A stretch of 64,000 nt of DNA from Ignavibacteriota bacterium (GTDB taxonomy: Bacteria; Bacteroidota; Ignavibacteria; Ignavibacteriales; Ignavibacteriaceae), in assembly GCA_013285405.1 (NCBI GenBank), contig CP053446.1:2775001-2839000 (forward strand), written 5' to 3'. The number at the start of each line of letters is the position of its first letter. The first letter of the stretch is position 1. This document shows positions 44,897 through 53,901 of this stretch, piece by piece. A program made the translations under genes and the position numbers. The notes under the pieces were generated by a model, which worked only from the letters and a program-made list of their open reading frames with translations, was not told the DNA's origin and did no database searches.

Positions 44897-46942
44897 GTGA
44901 TTAAAATTATTTTCACAATTTTAACAATCTTCACTTCGCTGATTTACTCACAAGGTTATGTTTGTGCTATTGGTGGTGGTTCAGAAGATTATAATAGCTG
45001 GAGCGATGAACCTTATAGCTGGGTAGTTCAAAAAGCTGACAGCGGAAAAATTATAATCCTTGGAGTCAGCAGTGCAACGTCCTGGCTTCCAAATTATTTC
45101 ATGTCTTTTGGTGCTGACACTGCTTACAACAAAACAATTTCTTCCCGCAACTCTGCAAATCTTCAGGAAACATACGATGAAATAATAACAGCCAAAGCAA
45201 TTTTCATTCGCGGCGGTGATCAATGGGATTATATTAATTTATGGAAAGGTACCAAGCTCGATACTGCAATCAACTTTGTTTTTCAGAATGGGGGAGTCGT
45301 TTCTGGAACCAGTGCCGGACTTGCAGTTCTCGGTGATGTTGATTTCAGTGCACAGAATGGTTCTGTCTATCCTGATGAATCTTTACTCAATCCATTCAAT
45401 TCATATATGAAATTTGAAGATAATTTTTTGAATCTTGTTCCCGATGTGTTATTTGATTCCCATTTCATTGAACGGGCAAGACACGGAAGATTAATTGCAA
45501 TGCTTTACAATCGATATTTTCAAACAGGCAGAGAGTTGATTGGAGTTGGTGTTGATGATAGAACAGCTATCTGTATTACTCCGGATGGAATTGGTGAAGT
45601 AATGGGTAGTGGTGCTGTTGCAATTTTCACTATTGATAATGAAACAGTTTTTGAGCAAATCAACTCTGGTAATTACACAATTGAAAAACTGAAGTGTGAG
45701 CAGCTCACAAATAACTGGAAGTATGATCTGACTAACAAAGAAATAGTTTATATACCTCCATCAGCAAAAGCTGTTGATACTCAGCGAGTCACTGAATTTC
45801 CATTGACAAACTTATGGCTTACAGGTTCTGAAAATATTTCACAGCATATTCAAACTAACTTTGTCAGTTACATTTCAAATAATAACTCAGACAAAACAAT
45901 TATTATTTCTCATCCGGGATTTACTTCTCAAATAACACCCATCACAAATTATTTAGATCAATCTTCGTTAGACTATGAAGTAGTTTATCTAACTTCATCA
46001 ATTTTAAATGATGCATCAATTGTTCAGAAAATAAATTCAGGGACTAATTTTGTTTTTGCCGGTGACTCGTTGAATGTACTTGCAATGTTAAATGATTCTT
46101 CAACATTGGCTGGTGAAGTATTCAGAGAGAAGACTGTATTCTTTAAAACACCAGTTTTCTTCTTTGGTAAATCAGGGAAGACAGCCGGACAATTTTATAC
46201 AGATAGACTTTATACAGACATTTATGCAGCATATCGTGGTAAGATGACTAATAATTCCGGTCTAAATTTAGTCGGAGATATGTTATTCGAACCAACTTTA
46301 TTTGACGATAGTGATTTATATGAGAACAGGATGTGTTCTGTTTTGTGGGGATTGATGAGAAACCGAAAACGTTTTGGAATTTATCTTGATGGAAATGCAA
46401 TGGCAGTTTTTAATCACGACCAAAAAACAGTAAAAGCTTTTGGAAGTATGCCTCCAATTTACATTGATGCAACACAAACAAGCTGGGTGGACTCATCAAC
46501 TTTTATTGGGAACGGTGGTATCGGACCTCGTCAGGTTGTCGCAATGGATAATCTCCGGTACAACATTACAACTTATAATGACTATGCTTATAATATTGAA
46601 CAAGGAAAATTTGAAGGCAGTGTCTCAGTTGATGCTAATTTCAAAATAACTGCAAAAGATTTTGAATTATACCAAAACTATCCGAACCCATTTAATCCGA
46701 GTACTGTGATCGGTTATCAGTTACCAGTAAGCAGTGATGTAACATTAACAATTTACGATGTGCTCGGTAATGAAGTTGTCACATTAGTGAATGAATACAG
46801 ACCTGCAGGAAGTTATGAGGTTGAGTTTAACACATCAGAATTACCAAGCCGATCAGGCTCGGCCTTGACGAGTGGAGTTTATTTTTATCGTCTGTCAGCC
46901 GGAAATTATTCTGAAACAAAATCAATGATCCTTTTAAAATAA
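44897..46942 (+). CDS. T9SS-secreted cyanophycinase-like S51 peptidase
   Basis: A 681-residue extracellular protein with a GTG start one base after the PorV stop. After a signal peptide (to YSQ, residue 19) the S51 domain (about 20-285) shows YVCAIGGGSED, IRGGDQWDYI, the nucleophile S139 in GGVVSGTSAGLAVLG and the His motif FDSHFIERARHGRL. A second region (about 290-590) is related to glutamine-amidotransferase-like folds but lacks a clear active site. A T9SS sorting domain (NYPNPFNPSTVI to SETKSMILLK) ends the protein. It would act outside the cell, unlike the untagged S51 enzyme at 32892. Its sorting domain has an in-frame palindromic insertion at 46846-46866 (SRSGSAL). Confidence 0.85.
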   Translation: MIKIIFTILTIFTSLIYSQGYVCAIGGGSEDYNSWSDEPYSWVVQKADSGKIIILGVSSATSWLPNYFMSFGADTAYNKTISSRNSANLQETYDEIITAKAIFIRGGDQWDYINLWKGTKLDTAINFVFQNGGVVSGTSAGLAVLGDVDFSAQNGSVYPDESLLNPFNSYMKFEDNFLNLVPDVLFDSHFIERARHGRLIAMLYNRYFQTGRELIGVGVDDRTAICITPDGIGEVMGSGAVAIFTIDNETVFEQINSGNYTIEKLKCEQLTNNWKYDLTNKEIVYIPPSAKAVDTQRVTEFPLTNLWLTGSENISQHIQTNFVSYISNNNSDKTIIISHPGFTSQITPITNYLDQSSLDYEVVYLTSSILNDASIVQKINSGTNFVFAGDSLNVLAMLNDSSTLAGEVFREKTVFFKTPVFFFGKSGKTAGQFYTDRLYTDIYAAYRGKMTNNSGLNLVGDMLFEPTLFDDSDLYENRMCSVLWGLMRNRKRFGIYLDGNAMAVFNHDQKTVKAFGSMPPIYIDATQTSWVDSSTFIGNGGIGPRQVVAMDNLRYNITTYNDYAYNIEQGKFEGSVSVDANFKITAKDFELYQNYPNPFNPSTVIGYQLPVSSDVTLTIYDVLGNEVVTLVNEYRPAGSYEVEFNTSELPSRSGSALTSGVYFYRLSAGNYSETKSMILLK

Positions 46943-46946
46943 TATT

Positions 46947-48431
46947 ATGAAAATCATTTTATATTTTTTACTCTTTTTAATCCCCCTTGCTGCACAGCAA
47001 ACACCTCTTGAAAAAAATAATTATCAAGAACTAACTAATTACGATGAACTTACAAACTTTGTATATCAATTAGACGAACAATCAGATTATTTGAATGTTG
47101 AAGTTATCGGAAAATCAGTTCATGGAAGAAATATTTATGGAATGTTTTTTTCTGATTCTGAATTTGGGAAAGATACTTCCAAAATAAAAGTTTTGATATT
47201 TGCTCAACAGCATGGTGATGAACAATCCGGAAAAGAAGGAGCTTTAATCTTTTCAAGAGAATTACTCAGACCAGAGAGAAAATATCTATTAGAAAAAATA
47301 GATCTGGCTTTAATCCCTCAAATGAATCCGGATGGTTCAGAGATAGATACAAGGTTTAATTCGAATCAAATGGATTTAAACCGCAACCATCTTATTCTTA
47401 CTGAACCAGAAGTAATTGCACTTCATAAATTGTTCGATAAATATTTATTCGAAGCAACGATGGACGTGCATGAATACTATCCTTATACTGAAGATTATTT
47501 GCAGTATGGCTACATCAAATATTTTGATGAACAAATTGGCACATTAACGAATCCAAACGTTTCAGAGAGGATAAGAAATTTTAGTAATAAAGAATATCTT
47601 CCATTTTTTAAATCATATTTGAAAGAAAAAAAATTTACTTCGCACAATTACATTCCGGGTGGACCACCTGAAATAAATTTAATTAGGTACAGTACTTATG
47701 ACATAAATGATGGAAGACAAAGTCTTGGGATACTGAATTCATTTTCTTTTATTCAGGAAGGGAAAAACGGAATAGATTCAATTGAAAATATTCAAAAAAG
47801 ATCTGAAGGTCAGGCAACAGGAATGCTTGGATTTCTGGAATTTGTTTTTTCATATAAAAATAAAATTAAAGCATTAGTGAATGAAGAGCGAAGTAATTTA
47901 ATTTCTGGTAAGGTAAGTGACTCCGTTGCAATTCAGATGGAACACGTAAGTAACGGGGAAAAATTAATAGTTCCATTAAGATCAATTTATACAAACACGG
48001 ATTCTATAATTACTGTTACTGATTTTCGGCCGGTTGTAAAATCTATTTATAATGTTGAACGTCCTTTGGGATATTTGATCCCTAAAGATCTTCCTGAACT
48101 TTATGATTGGGCAGTACAACAGAATTTAATTATTTCAGAATTAACGCTATCACAGGATCGTCTCATTCAGGAATATTTTATTAGCGAGATAGACTCGATT
48201 GATTTTGAAGGCGATATCGTTGTTAATCCTACTGTTGAATTAAAAGATGCAAGATATAAGATCAAACCAGAGGACTTTTATTTTATTCCAACAAACCAAT
48301 TAAAAAATAATTTAATCGTGACAGCTCTTGAACCGAAATCAATTTTAGGTTTGGTAACTTATAACCAATATGCACATTTACTCAAAGCAAATGAATTCTT
48401 TCCGGTTTTGAGAGTTGTAATTAAAAAATAA
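46947..48431 (+). CDS. M14-family zinc carboxypeptidase-like protein, exported
   Basis: A 494-residue exported metallopeptidase-like protein, 4 bp after the secreted cyanophycinase gene. A signal peptide ends at AAQ (residue 17). The M14 domain (about 25-310) shows the zinc ligands H89 and E92 in AQQHGDEQSGKEGAL, MNPDGSE, substrate-binding Asn-Arg in MDLNRNH (residues 142-148), and the third zinc ligand H175 in TMDVHEYY; a Glu in FIQEGKNG is a candidate for the catalytic base. A C-terminal beta-rich domain of about 180 residues follows. There is no T9SS signal, so it is probably periplasmic. It fits trimming of C-terminal residues from peptides released by the secreted enzyme. Confidence 0.85.
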   Translation: MKIILYFLLFLIPLAAQQTPLEKNNYQELTNYDELTNFVYQLDEQSDYLNVEVIGKSVHGRNIYGMFFSDSEFGKDTSKIKVLIFAQQHGDEQSGKEGALIFSRELLRPERKYLLEKIDLALIPQMNPDGSEIDTRFNSNQMDLNRNHLILTEPEVIALHKLFDKYLFEATMDVHEYYPYTEDYLQYGYIKYFDEQIGTLTNPNVSERIRNFSNKEYLPFFKSYLKEKKFTSHNYIPGGPPEINLIRYSTYDINDGRQSLGILNSFSFIQEGKNGIDSIENIQKRSEGQATGMLGFLEFVFSYKNKIKALVNEERSNLISGKVSDSVAIQMEHVSNGEKLIVPLRSIYTNTDSIITVTDFRPVVKSIYNVERPLGYLIPKDLPELYDWAVQQNLIISELTLSQDRLIQEYFISEIDSIDFEGDIVVNPTVELKDARYKIKPEDFYFIPTNQLKNNLIVTALEPKSILGLVTYNQYAHLLKANEFFPVLRVVIKK

Positions 48432-48447
48432 ATAAAAAGATTACCTG

Positions 48448-48474
48448 TAGTCCAGATTAGTAATCTGTGCTGCC
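48448..48474. repeat. REP-like 27-bp palindrome (second member)
   Basis: An imperfect palindrome with core CAGATT-agt-AATCTG and outer pairing GTAG with CTGC by two Watson-Crick pairs and wobbles. It has the same length and nearly the same sequence as the element at 37735-37761, placing similar elements before the regulator gene and inside the peptidase operon. Confidence 0.6.
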
Positions 48475-48491
48475 ATAGAGAATGAGACAAC

Positions 48492-49505
48492 GTGTTAGAA
48501 AAAATTCCCCGAATAAAACTGTCAAATCTTCCCACACCTTTAGATGAGCTAAAAGAACTCAGCAAAAAATACGGTTTCAAAAAATTATTAATCAAACGTG
48601 ATGACCTGACTGGATTTGCCGGAGGTGGAAACAAAGCAAGAAAACTTGAATACGATTTTGCTGAAATTATTAAAAGTGATCATGATGTTGTTTTAACTGC
48701 TGGCGGAATACAATCGAATCATGCGAGAATGACTGCTGCGGCTGCGCGAAAACTTGGGATCGATGTAAAGGTTGTTCTTGGAGGACCGGACTTCAAAAAA
48801 TTTAAAGGTAATTTGTTGCTCGATGTTTTATTCAGTGCAGAAATTAGATATTTAGTTAATGACGATTCAAACGATCATCTTACTTCTGAAATGAATAAGT
48901 GGGCGGATGAATTGAAACGTGAAGGACGGAAACCATTTGTTCTTCCAATCGGCGGAAGTACTGGCTTAGGTGCTTTGGGTTATGTGAAAGCAATGCATGA
49001 AATTTCTCAGCAATTGGCTGATAAAAAAGTTCAGATAGTTATGGCTGTTGGTTCGTGCGGTACTTTTGCAGGCTCGATACTTGGTGCAAAAATGTTTTTT
49101 AATGATGCAAGAATAATCGGCATTAGTGTTTCAAGAACTTCGCAAGCAATAATTGAAAGAACGAAAGAAATTATTTTGGAATCATCTGAAATTATGAAAC
49201 AAAAAATAAATATGAATGAAATTAAGATTGAATGTTACGATCAATATTATGTTGAGTACGGACTTATCACAAAAGAGGGGAAGAATGCAATTTTAGAATG
49301 TGCGAATCTTGAAGGTATTATTCTCGACCCGATTTATACGGGTAAAGTAATGGCTGGTATGATTGATCTTGCACAAAAAAATATTATTGACAAAAAATTA
49401 ACGACAATTTTTCTTCACACAGGCGGTTTACCAATTTTATTTTCATTCGAAGATGAGTTTGATGAGCTGGCAAAATGCAATAAAATTTATAAAAAAGTTC
49501 AGTGA
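48492..49505 (+). CDS. D-cysteine desulfhydrase / ACC deaminase-family PLP enzyme
   Basis: A 337-residue fold-II PLP enzyme with a GTG start. The Schiff-base Lys is K48 in GFAGGGNKARKLEYD, followed by the substrate-carboxylate loop TAGGIQSNHARMTAAAARK and the phosphate-binding Ser/Gly-rich VGSCGTFAGSILG. The C-terminal GLITKEGKNAILECANLEGIILDPIYTGKVMAGM is also typical. Members include D-cysteine desulfhydrase, ACC deaminase and beta-cyanoalanine-type lyases; all act on small, often D-configured, amino acids and release ammonia plus a keto acid. It is cytoplasmic. Its place among peptidases and opposite a racemase-family gene suggests use of D-amino acids. Confidence 0.85.
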   Translation: MLEKIPRIKLSNLPTPLDELKELSKKYGFKKLLIKRDDLTGFAGGGNKARKLEYDFAEIIKSDHDVVLTAGGIQSNHARMTAAAARKLGIDVKVVLGGPDFKKFKGNLLLDVLFSAEIRYLVNDDSNDHLTSEMNKWADELKREGRKPFVLPIGGSTGLGALGYVKAMHEISQQLADKKVQIVMAVGSCGTFAGSILGAKMFFNDARIIGISVSRTSQAIIERTKEIILESSEIMKQKINMNEIKIECYDQYYVEYGLITKEGKNAILECANLEGIILDPIYTGKVMAGMIDLAQKNIIDKKLTTIFLHTGGLPILFSFEDEFDELAKCNKIYKKVQ

Positions 49506-49547
49506 TGCATTCAATTGAAATATTTTCAGTATAAGATGATGTAAAAA

Positions 49548-51047
49548 ATGAAATTCATTACATTGTCTCTTATTCTACTTTTTCTTTCAGTACTAAATTT
49601 ATTTTCACAGGAAAAGAATATCAAAGTTGAAAAAGATATTCTTATGATAATCAATGAGTTCGACGATGAAGATCCATATCTGAATGGTGAAGCAGTAAAT
49701 GAAATTGTAAAGTATGGTAACGATGCGGTTGATTTTCTGATTGAATCTTTACAAAGTCAAAACAGTAATGTAAGATGGTGTTCAGCGATTGCACTTGGTA
49801 AAATTGCACCTGAGGGCGAAAAAGCAATTCCTTATTTAACTCAAGCTTTATCGGATAGTGATTCAAATGTCCGATGGTGTTCAGTTATTGCACTTGGAAA
49901 TTTTGGTCAATCCGCTGAAGGAGCTATTGCTCAATTGGTAAATCTCTTAAATGATAAAGATGAAAATGTAAGATGGGCTATGTTTATTGCGATAAAAAAA
50001 ATTGATCCTGAATATAACTTCCAACCACCAAAATTATCAGATGTAATTTCAATAATTGATAATGATCTTCCTTCTTTAATGAAGGATTACATAGTTCCGG
50101 GAGTTTCAATTGTTTTGATAGAAGATCGGGAAATTGTTTTCAATAAAAGTTTTGGAGTTAAAGATGTTAGAACATCTGAACCAGTAAATGAAAACACAAT
50201 GTTCGAAGCTTGTTCGATGACAAAGCCAGTTTTTGCGTTCATCGTTTTTCAACTTGTCGAACAAAATAAACTTGATCTTGATGAACCACTTTCCAATTAT
50301 CTTGATGAAAAAATTTTTGGAGAAGATTCAATTTATAAAGAGATAACCGCACGAATGATTCTATCACACACAAGTGGTTTACCAAATTGGCGAAAAGGAG
50401 AAGAAGAAAGAAACGGACCACTGCCGGTTTACTCTGCTCCGGGTGAAAGATTCAGCTATTCGGGTGAAGGATATTTCTATTTGCAAAGAGTAATTGAAAA
50501 AATAACAGGAAAATCTCTTGAACAAATTGCTAAAGAGAATTTATTTATTCCATTAGAGTTGAACCATAGTAGCTTTTTATGGACTGAAGAATGCGATTCA
50601 CAAATTTCTTGTGGTCATGATACTTCAGGGAACTTTCTGGCGAAGTCAAAATATGTTCACCCGAATTCCGCATATTCGCTCTACATCACAGCGGAAGATT
50701 ATGCTAAATTTATAATTGAGATATTGAATTCAGGTCAATCACAATCTGCATTATTAACTGAAAACTTTAAATCAATAATGTTAGAACCACAAGTTGATGT
50801 ATTAGTTCGTGATCCAATTGAAAGACCGGGAAGGGCATTAGGATTTTTTACATATTGGTCTCTTGGCTGGGCGATTGATTCAACTGCGTACGGAAATATT
50901 TATTATCACAGCGGTGCGAACAGAACCGGATTCCGATGTTATTCTCAATTCAACCTTGAAGAAGGAAACGGAATCGTGATTATGACAAACAGTTTAAATG
51001 GATCCGAACTGTGGATGAGATTAATAAAGAGGATTGGTGATTTCTGA
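49548..51047 (+). CDS. Exported HEAT-repeat / class-C beta-lactamase-fold fusion (serine hydrolase)
   Basis: A 499-residue exported protein. After a signal peptide (to FSQ, residue 21), residues about 40-155 form PBS-lyase-type HEAT repeats with NVRWCSAIALGKIAPEGEKAI, NVRWCSVIALG and NVRWAMFIAIKKI. Residues about 165-495 are a penicillin-binding-protein / class-C beta-lactamase fold with the nucleophile motif S223-M-T-K226, the second motif Y304-S-G and the third motif HSGANRTG. Members are D-aminopeptidases, esterases or beta-lactamases; this one is more likely a D-peptidase or esterase than a resistance enzyme. HEAT repeats in front of this fold are uncommon. Its stop is 4 bp from that of the convergent amidohydrolase. 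Confidence 0.85.
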   Translation: MKFITLSLILLFLSVLNLFSQEKNIKVEKDILMIINEFDDEDPYLNGEAVNEIVKYGNDAVDFLIESLQSQNSNVRWCSAIALGKIAPEGEKAIPYLTQALSDSDSNVRWCSVIALGNFGQSAEGAIAQLVNLLNDKDENVRWAMFIAIKKIDPEYNFQPPKLSDVISIIDNDLPSLMKDYIVPGVSIVLIEDREIVFNKSFGVKDVRTSEPVNENTMFEACSMTKPVFAFIVFQLVEQNKLDLDEPLSNYLDEKIFGEDSIYKEITARMILSHTSGLPNWRKGEEERNGPLPVYSAPGERFSYSGEGYFYLQRVIEKITGKSLEQIAKENLFIPLELNHSSFLWTEECDSQISCGHDTSGNFLAKSKYVHPNSAYSLYITAEDYAKFIIEILNSGQSQSALLTENFKSIMLEPQVDVLVRDPIERPGRALGFFTYWSLGWAIDSTAYGNIYYHSGANRTGFRCYSQFNLEEGNGIVIMTNSLNGSELWMRLIKRIGDF

Positions 51048-51051
51048 AAAG

Positions 51052-52761
51052 TTACTGAAGCGTGTAACTACTGTCAACAAAAACATCTTTTCCTTCAAAT
51101 AAAGTCATAAGCACTTTTGCTTTATAAATGTCTGTTACCGGAATCTCAAATAAATTTTTATCAAGCACAATTAAATCTGCTTTCTTTCCAACTTCAATTG
51201 AACCTGTTTCCTTTTCGAGAAAATTTGCATAAGCTCCATTGATAGTAAAGCTTCGTATCATTTGTTCGAGAGTAACTCTTTCTTCAGGCCAGAGAACTTC
51301 GCTTGAATCTGTTGTATTAAATTCACTTCTTGTTATTCCAAATTGGATCGCTTCCAAAGGATTGCAGGGAATCGTAACAGGATAATCACTCGAACTTGCA
51401 GCAATAACTCCTTCGTCAAAAAAACTTTTCATTGGATATTCTTCGTCTGCACGTTTTTGACCGAGATAAGGAACCTGAATATTATAATAGTAATCATCTT
51501 TGCTGAACCAATATGGCTGAGGTACAGCGATCACACCAAGTTCTTTGAATTTTTTAATATCTGATTCGTCAACTAACTGAAGATGCGTAATAGAATTTCT
51601 TGAATCTCTTTTCCCGTTCTGAAATTCTGCGGAAGCAAAAGCATAAAGTGTTACAGATGTTGCAGCATCGCCAATTGCGTGCACGTGAATCTGAAAATGT
51701 TCTTTATCCAAAGCCGAACAGATTTTATTAAGGGAATCAATTTTCCAAAATATTTCCCCATAATTTTTTGGTTGATGCTTGTAAGGTTCTTTCAGATATG
51801 CTGTACTTCCTTCAACAACGCCATCAATAAAAATCTTTGCAGAATTTGTCTGAAATAATTCACCTGAATTCTTTTTTCGCTCTTCAATCAGCGATTTGAT
51901 TTGCTCAACACTTTTTTCAGGATCAATGTAAAGTGAAGCACGAAATCTCATTTTTAATTTATTATTTTTCTCCAGATTTCTGAACGCATCAGTTTCATTA
52001 CTTCCAGCATCGAGATATGCATCGTGGACAGTTGTTATTCCAAATGCTGAAACCATTCGTTGATATGCTTCAAGTCCATCCATTAAATTTTCTACTGTAT
52101 AAGCCGGGAAAATATCCGCAACAAGATCTGCAGCATTTTCGCGAAGCGTGCCGTTAGGTTCATTCGTTCCGGGATATCGTTCAATATTTCCGCCTTTTGG
52201 ATTTTTTGTTGAATTATTTATTCCAGCCAGTTCAAGTGTTTTTGAGTTAACCCATTTTGAATGTCCCCCATCTGAAGAAAAAGAAACAGGAATATCTTTT
52301 ACAATTTCATCGATTATTTTTTTATCAGGACCAATCCCGGGAAAATCTGTATCGCTCCAGCCTCTGCCTTTAATATATTTTGCATCAGGATGTTCGGATA
52401 AATATTTCTTAATTGCATTTTGGATATTTTCTTTCGATTTGAGTCCGTAAAGATTCAACTCATTGAAATAACGGTAAGAACTTATTGAATGACAATGCGC
52501 ATCAACAAATCCGGGAAGAACCATTTTGCCATTTAGATTTATAACTTTTGTCTTCTCGCCAATATATTTTTGAACACTGTCATTATCTCCAATGAAGATG
52601 ATCGATTTGTCTTTAATGGCAACTGCTTCAGCTTTTGAATTTATACTATCAACAGTGTAAACAAATCCGTTTGTAAAAACAGTGTCAGCTTTTTCATTCT
52701 GGTTTGTGCTGCAACCAACAATGAAATAAAATAAAATAATTATTGTAACTAATGATTTCAT
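51052..52761 (-). CDS. Amidohydrolase-3 (YtcJ-like) lipoprotein
   Basis: A 569-residue metal-dependent amidohydrolase. The N terminus is a lipoprotein signal with lipobox IVGC (Cys17) followed by STNQN, so it is membrane-anchored in the periplasm. The amidohydrolase fold follows: VFTNGFVYTVDS, the metal motif VLPGFVDAHCH (H89, H91), FIDGVVEGSTAYL with a conserved Asp-Gly, IHVHAIGDAAT, SSSDYPVTIPCNPLEAIQFG, and the C-terminal TINGAYANFLEKETGSIEVGKKADLIVLD. Members hydrolyse N-substituted amides such as exoenzyme-released formamides and N-acyl amino acids. It starts 1 bp after the racemase-family gene, so the pair is one operon: acyl-amino-acid racemisation followed by hydrolysis is a natural pairing. 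Confidence 0.88.
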   Translation of the reverse strand: MKSLVTIIILFYFIVGCSTNQNEKADTVFTNGFVYTVDSINSKAEAVAIKDKSIIFIGDNDSVQKYIGEKTKVINLNGKMVLPGFVDAHCHSISSYRYFNELNLYGLKSKENIQNAIKKYLSEHPDAKYIKGRGWSDTDFPGIGPDKKIIDEIVKDIPVSFSSDGGHSKWVNSKTLELAGINNSTKNPKGGNIERYPGTNEPNGTLRENAADLVADIFPAYTVENLMDGLEAYQRMVSAFGITTVHDAYLDAGSNETDAFRNLEKNNKLKMRFRASLYIDPEKSVEQIKSLIEERKKNSGELFQTNSAKIFIDGVVEGSTAYLKEPYKHQPKNYGEIFWKIDSLNKICSALDKEHFQIHVHAIGDAATSVTLYAFASAEFQNGKRDSRNSITHLQLVDESDIKKFKELGVIAVPQPYWFSKDDYYYNIQVPYLGQKRADEEYPMKSFFDEGVIAASSSDYPVTIPCNPLEAIQFGITRSEFNTTDSSEVLWPEERVTLEQMIRSFTINGAYANFLEKETGSIEVGKKADLIVLDKNLFEIPVTDIYKAKVLMTLFEGKDVFVDSSYTLQ

Positions 52762-52762
52762 C

Positions 52763-53878
52763 TTATTTGTTCGGATTAAATTCTTTTTTTCTGATTGTTA
52801 CTTTTTCAAGTTTTTCCAGATTTACTTCAACACCAATTCCCGGTTTTGTTGGAACATCCATCGTTCCATCTTTATTAACTGTGAATTCAGGTTCAACAAT
52901 ATCTTCTTTATAATATCTTTTGCTTGCTGAAATATCTCCCGGTAAAGTAAAGTTTGGGAGTGATGCAAGAGCAACATTTCCTGCGCGACCAATTCCTGAT
53001 TCGAGCATTCCACCATGCCAAACCGGAATATTTTTTGAAGAGCAATAATCGTGAATTAATATTGACTCGGTGAATCCTCCGACTCTTCCGGGTTTAATAT
53101 TGATTACTCTGCAGCTATCAAGTTCGATTGCAGCACGGGTATCATCGAGTGAATGAATACTTTCATCGAGACAAATTGGAGTTTTCAATTCCCGCTGAAG
53201 TTTTGAATGATCATAAATATCTTCGTACCCCAGTGGTTGTTCAATAAGGAGCAGATTATAATTATCCATCTCTTTAAATAAATTAATGTGTTTTAATTCA
53301 TAAGCTGAATTCGCATCAACCTGCAAAAGAACATCAGGAAATTCTTTTCTCAATGCTTTTACAAATTGGATGTCATATCCGGGAGAAATTTTTATTTTAA
53401 TTCGTTTATAACCTTCTTTCAAATAATTATTCACTGTTTTTATCAAATCAGATTCAGATTTTTGAATTCCTATACTCACACCAACATCAACTTTACTTCT
53501 CGTTCCACCAAGCAATTTTGAAAGAGATATTTTTTTTGATTTTGCAAAAACATCCCAAAGCGCTGCTTCAAGTCCGGCTTTTGCCATCATATGTCCGCGA
53601 ACTTTGGAGTAAAGAGAAATTGCTTCATCAATTGAAGAAAGATTTTTACCCAATATCGATGGGATTAAAAAATCTTCGAGTATATGCCAGGCTGTTTGAA
53701 CGGTTTCGTAAGAATAAAAAGGTGTTCCTTCAGCAACCGATTCACCCCAACCGGTAAGACCTTCAGCATCAACCCTAACCATTATATGTTCTTCATCGTA
53801 TTCAGTTCCCATTGACGTGGTGAATGGTGAAACGAGTTCCATTTTTGTGTGATAAAGTTCTACTCTTTTAATTTGCAT
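52763..53878 (-). CDS. o-Succinylbenzoate synthase / N-acylamino acid racemase (enolase superfamily)
   Basis: A 371-residue cytoplasmic enzyme of the MLE subgroup. It has the N-terminal capping domain (VELYHTKMELVSPFTTSMGT) and the barrel with catalytic K161 and K163 in RIKIKISPG, metal ligands D188 (LQVDAN), E213 (LIEQPL) and D238 (CLDES), and the opposite base K262 (NIKPGRVGG). HGGMLESGIGRAGNVALASLPNFTLPGD is characteristic of the Amycolatopsis-type NAAAR/OSBS branch. The branch includes menaquinone-pathway OSBS and N-succinylamino acid racemases. No men genes are near, while an amidohydrolase is co-transcribed, so racemisation of N-acyl amino acids is favoured; this is inference. Confidence 0.87.
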   Translation of the reverse strand: MQIKRVELYHTKMELVSPFTTSMGTEYDEEHIMVRVDAEGLTGWGESVAEGTPFYSYETVQTAWHILEDFLIPSILGKNLSSIDEAISLYSKVRGHMMAKAGLEAALWDVFAKSKKISLSKLLGGTRSKVDVGVSIGIQKSESDLIKTVNNYLKEGYKRIKIKISPGYDIQFVKALRKEFPDVLLQVDANSAYELKHINLFKEMDNYNLLLIEQPLGYEDIYDHSKLQRELKTPICLDESIHSLDDTRAAIELDSCRVINIKPGRVGGFTESILIHDYCSSKNIPVWHGGMLESGIGRAGNVALASLPNFTLPGDISASKRYYKEDIVEPEFTVNKDGTMDVPTKPGIGVEVNLEKLEKVTIRKKEFNPNK

Positions 53879-53901
53879 TTTTTTACCTGACTAAATATTT
53901 A

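Noticed and set aside
49548..51047. Antibiotic-resistance beta-lactamase
   Set aside because: The fold has the SxxK and YSG motifs but the context (peptidases, HEAT fusion) and the divergent third motif favour a D-peptidase or esterase; resistance cannot be claimed.
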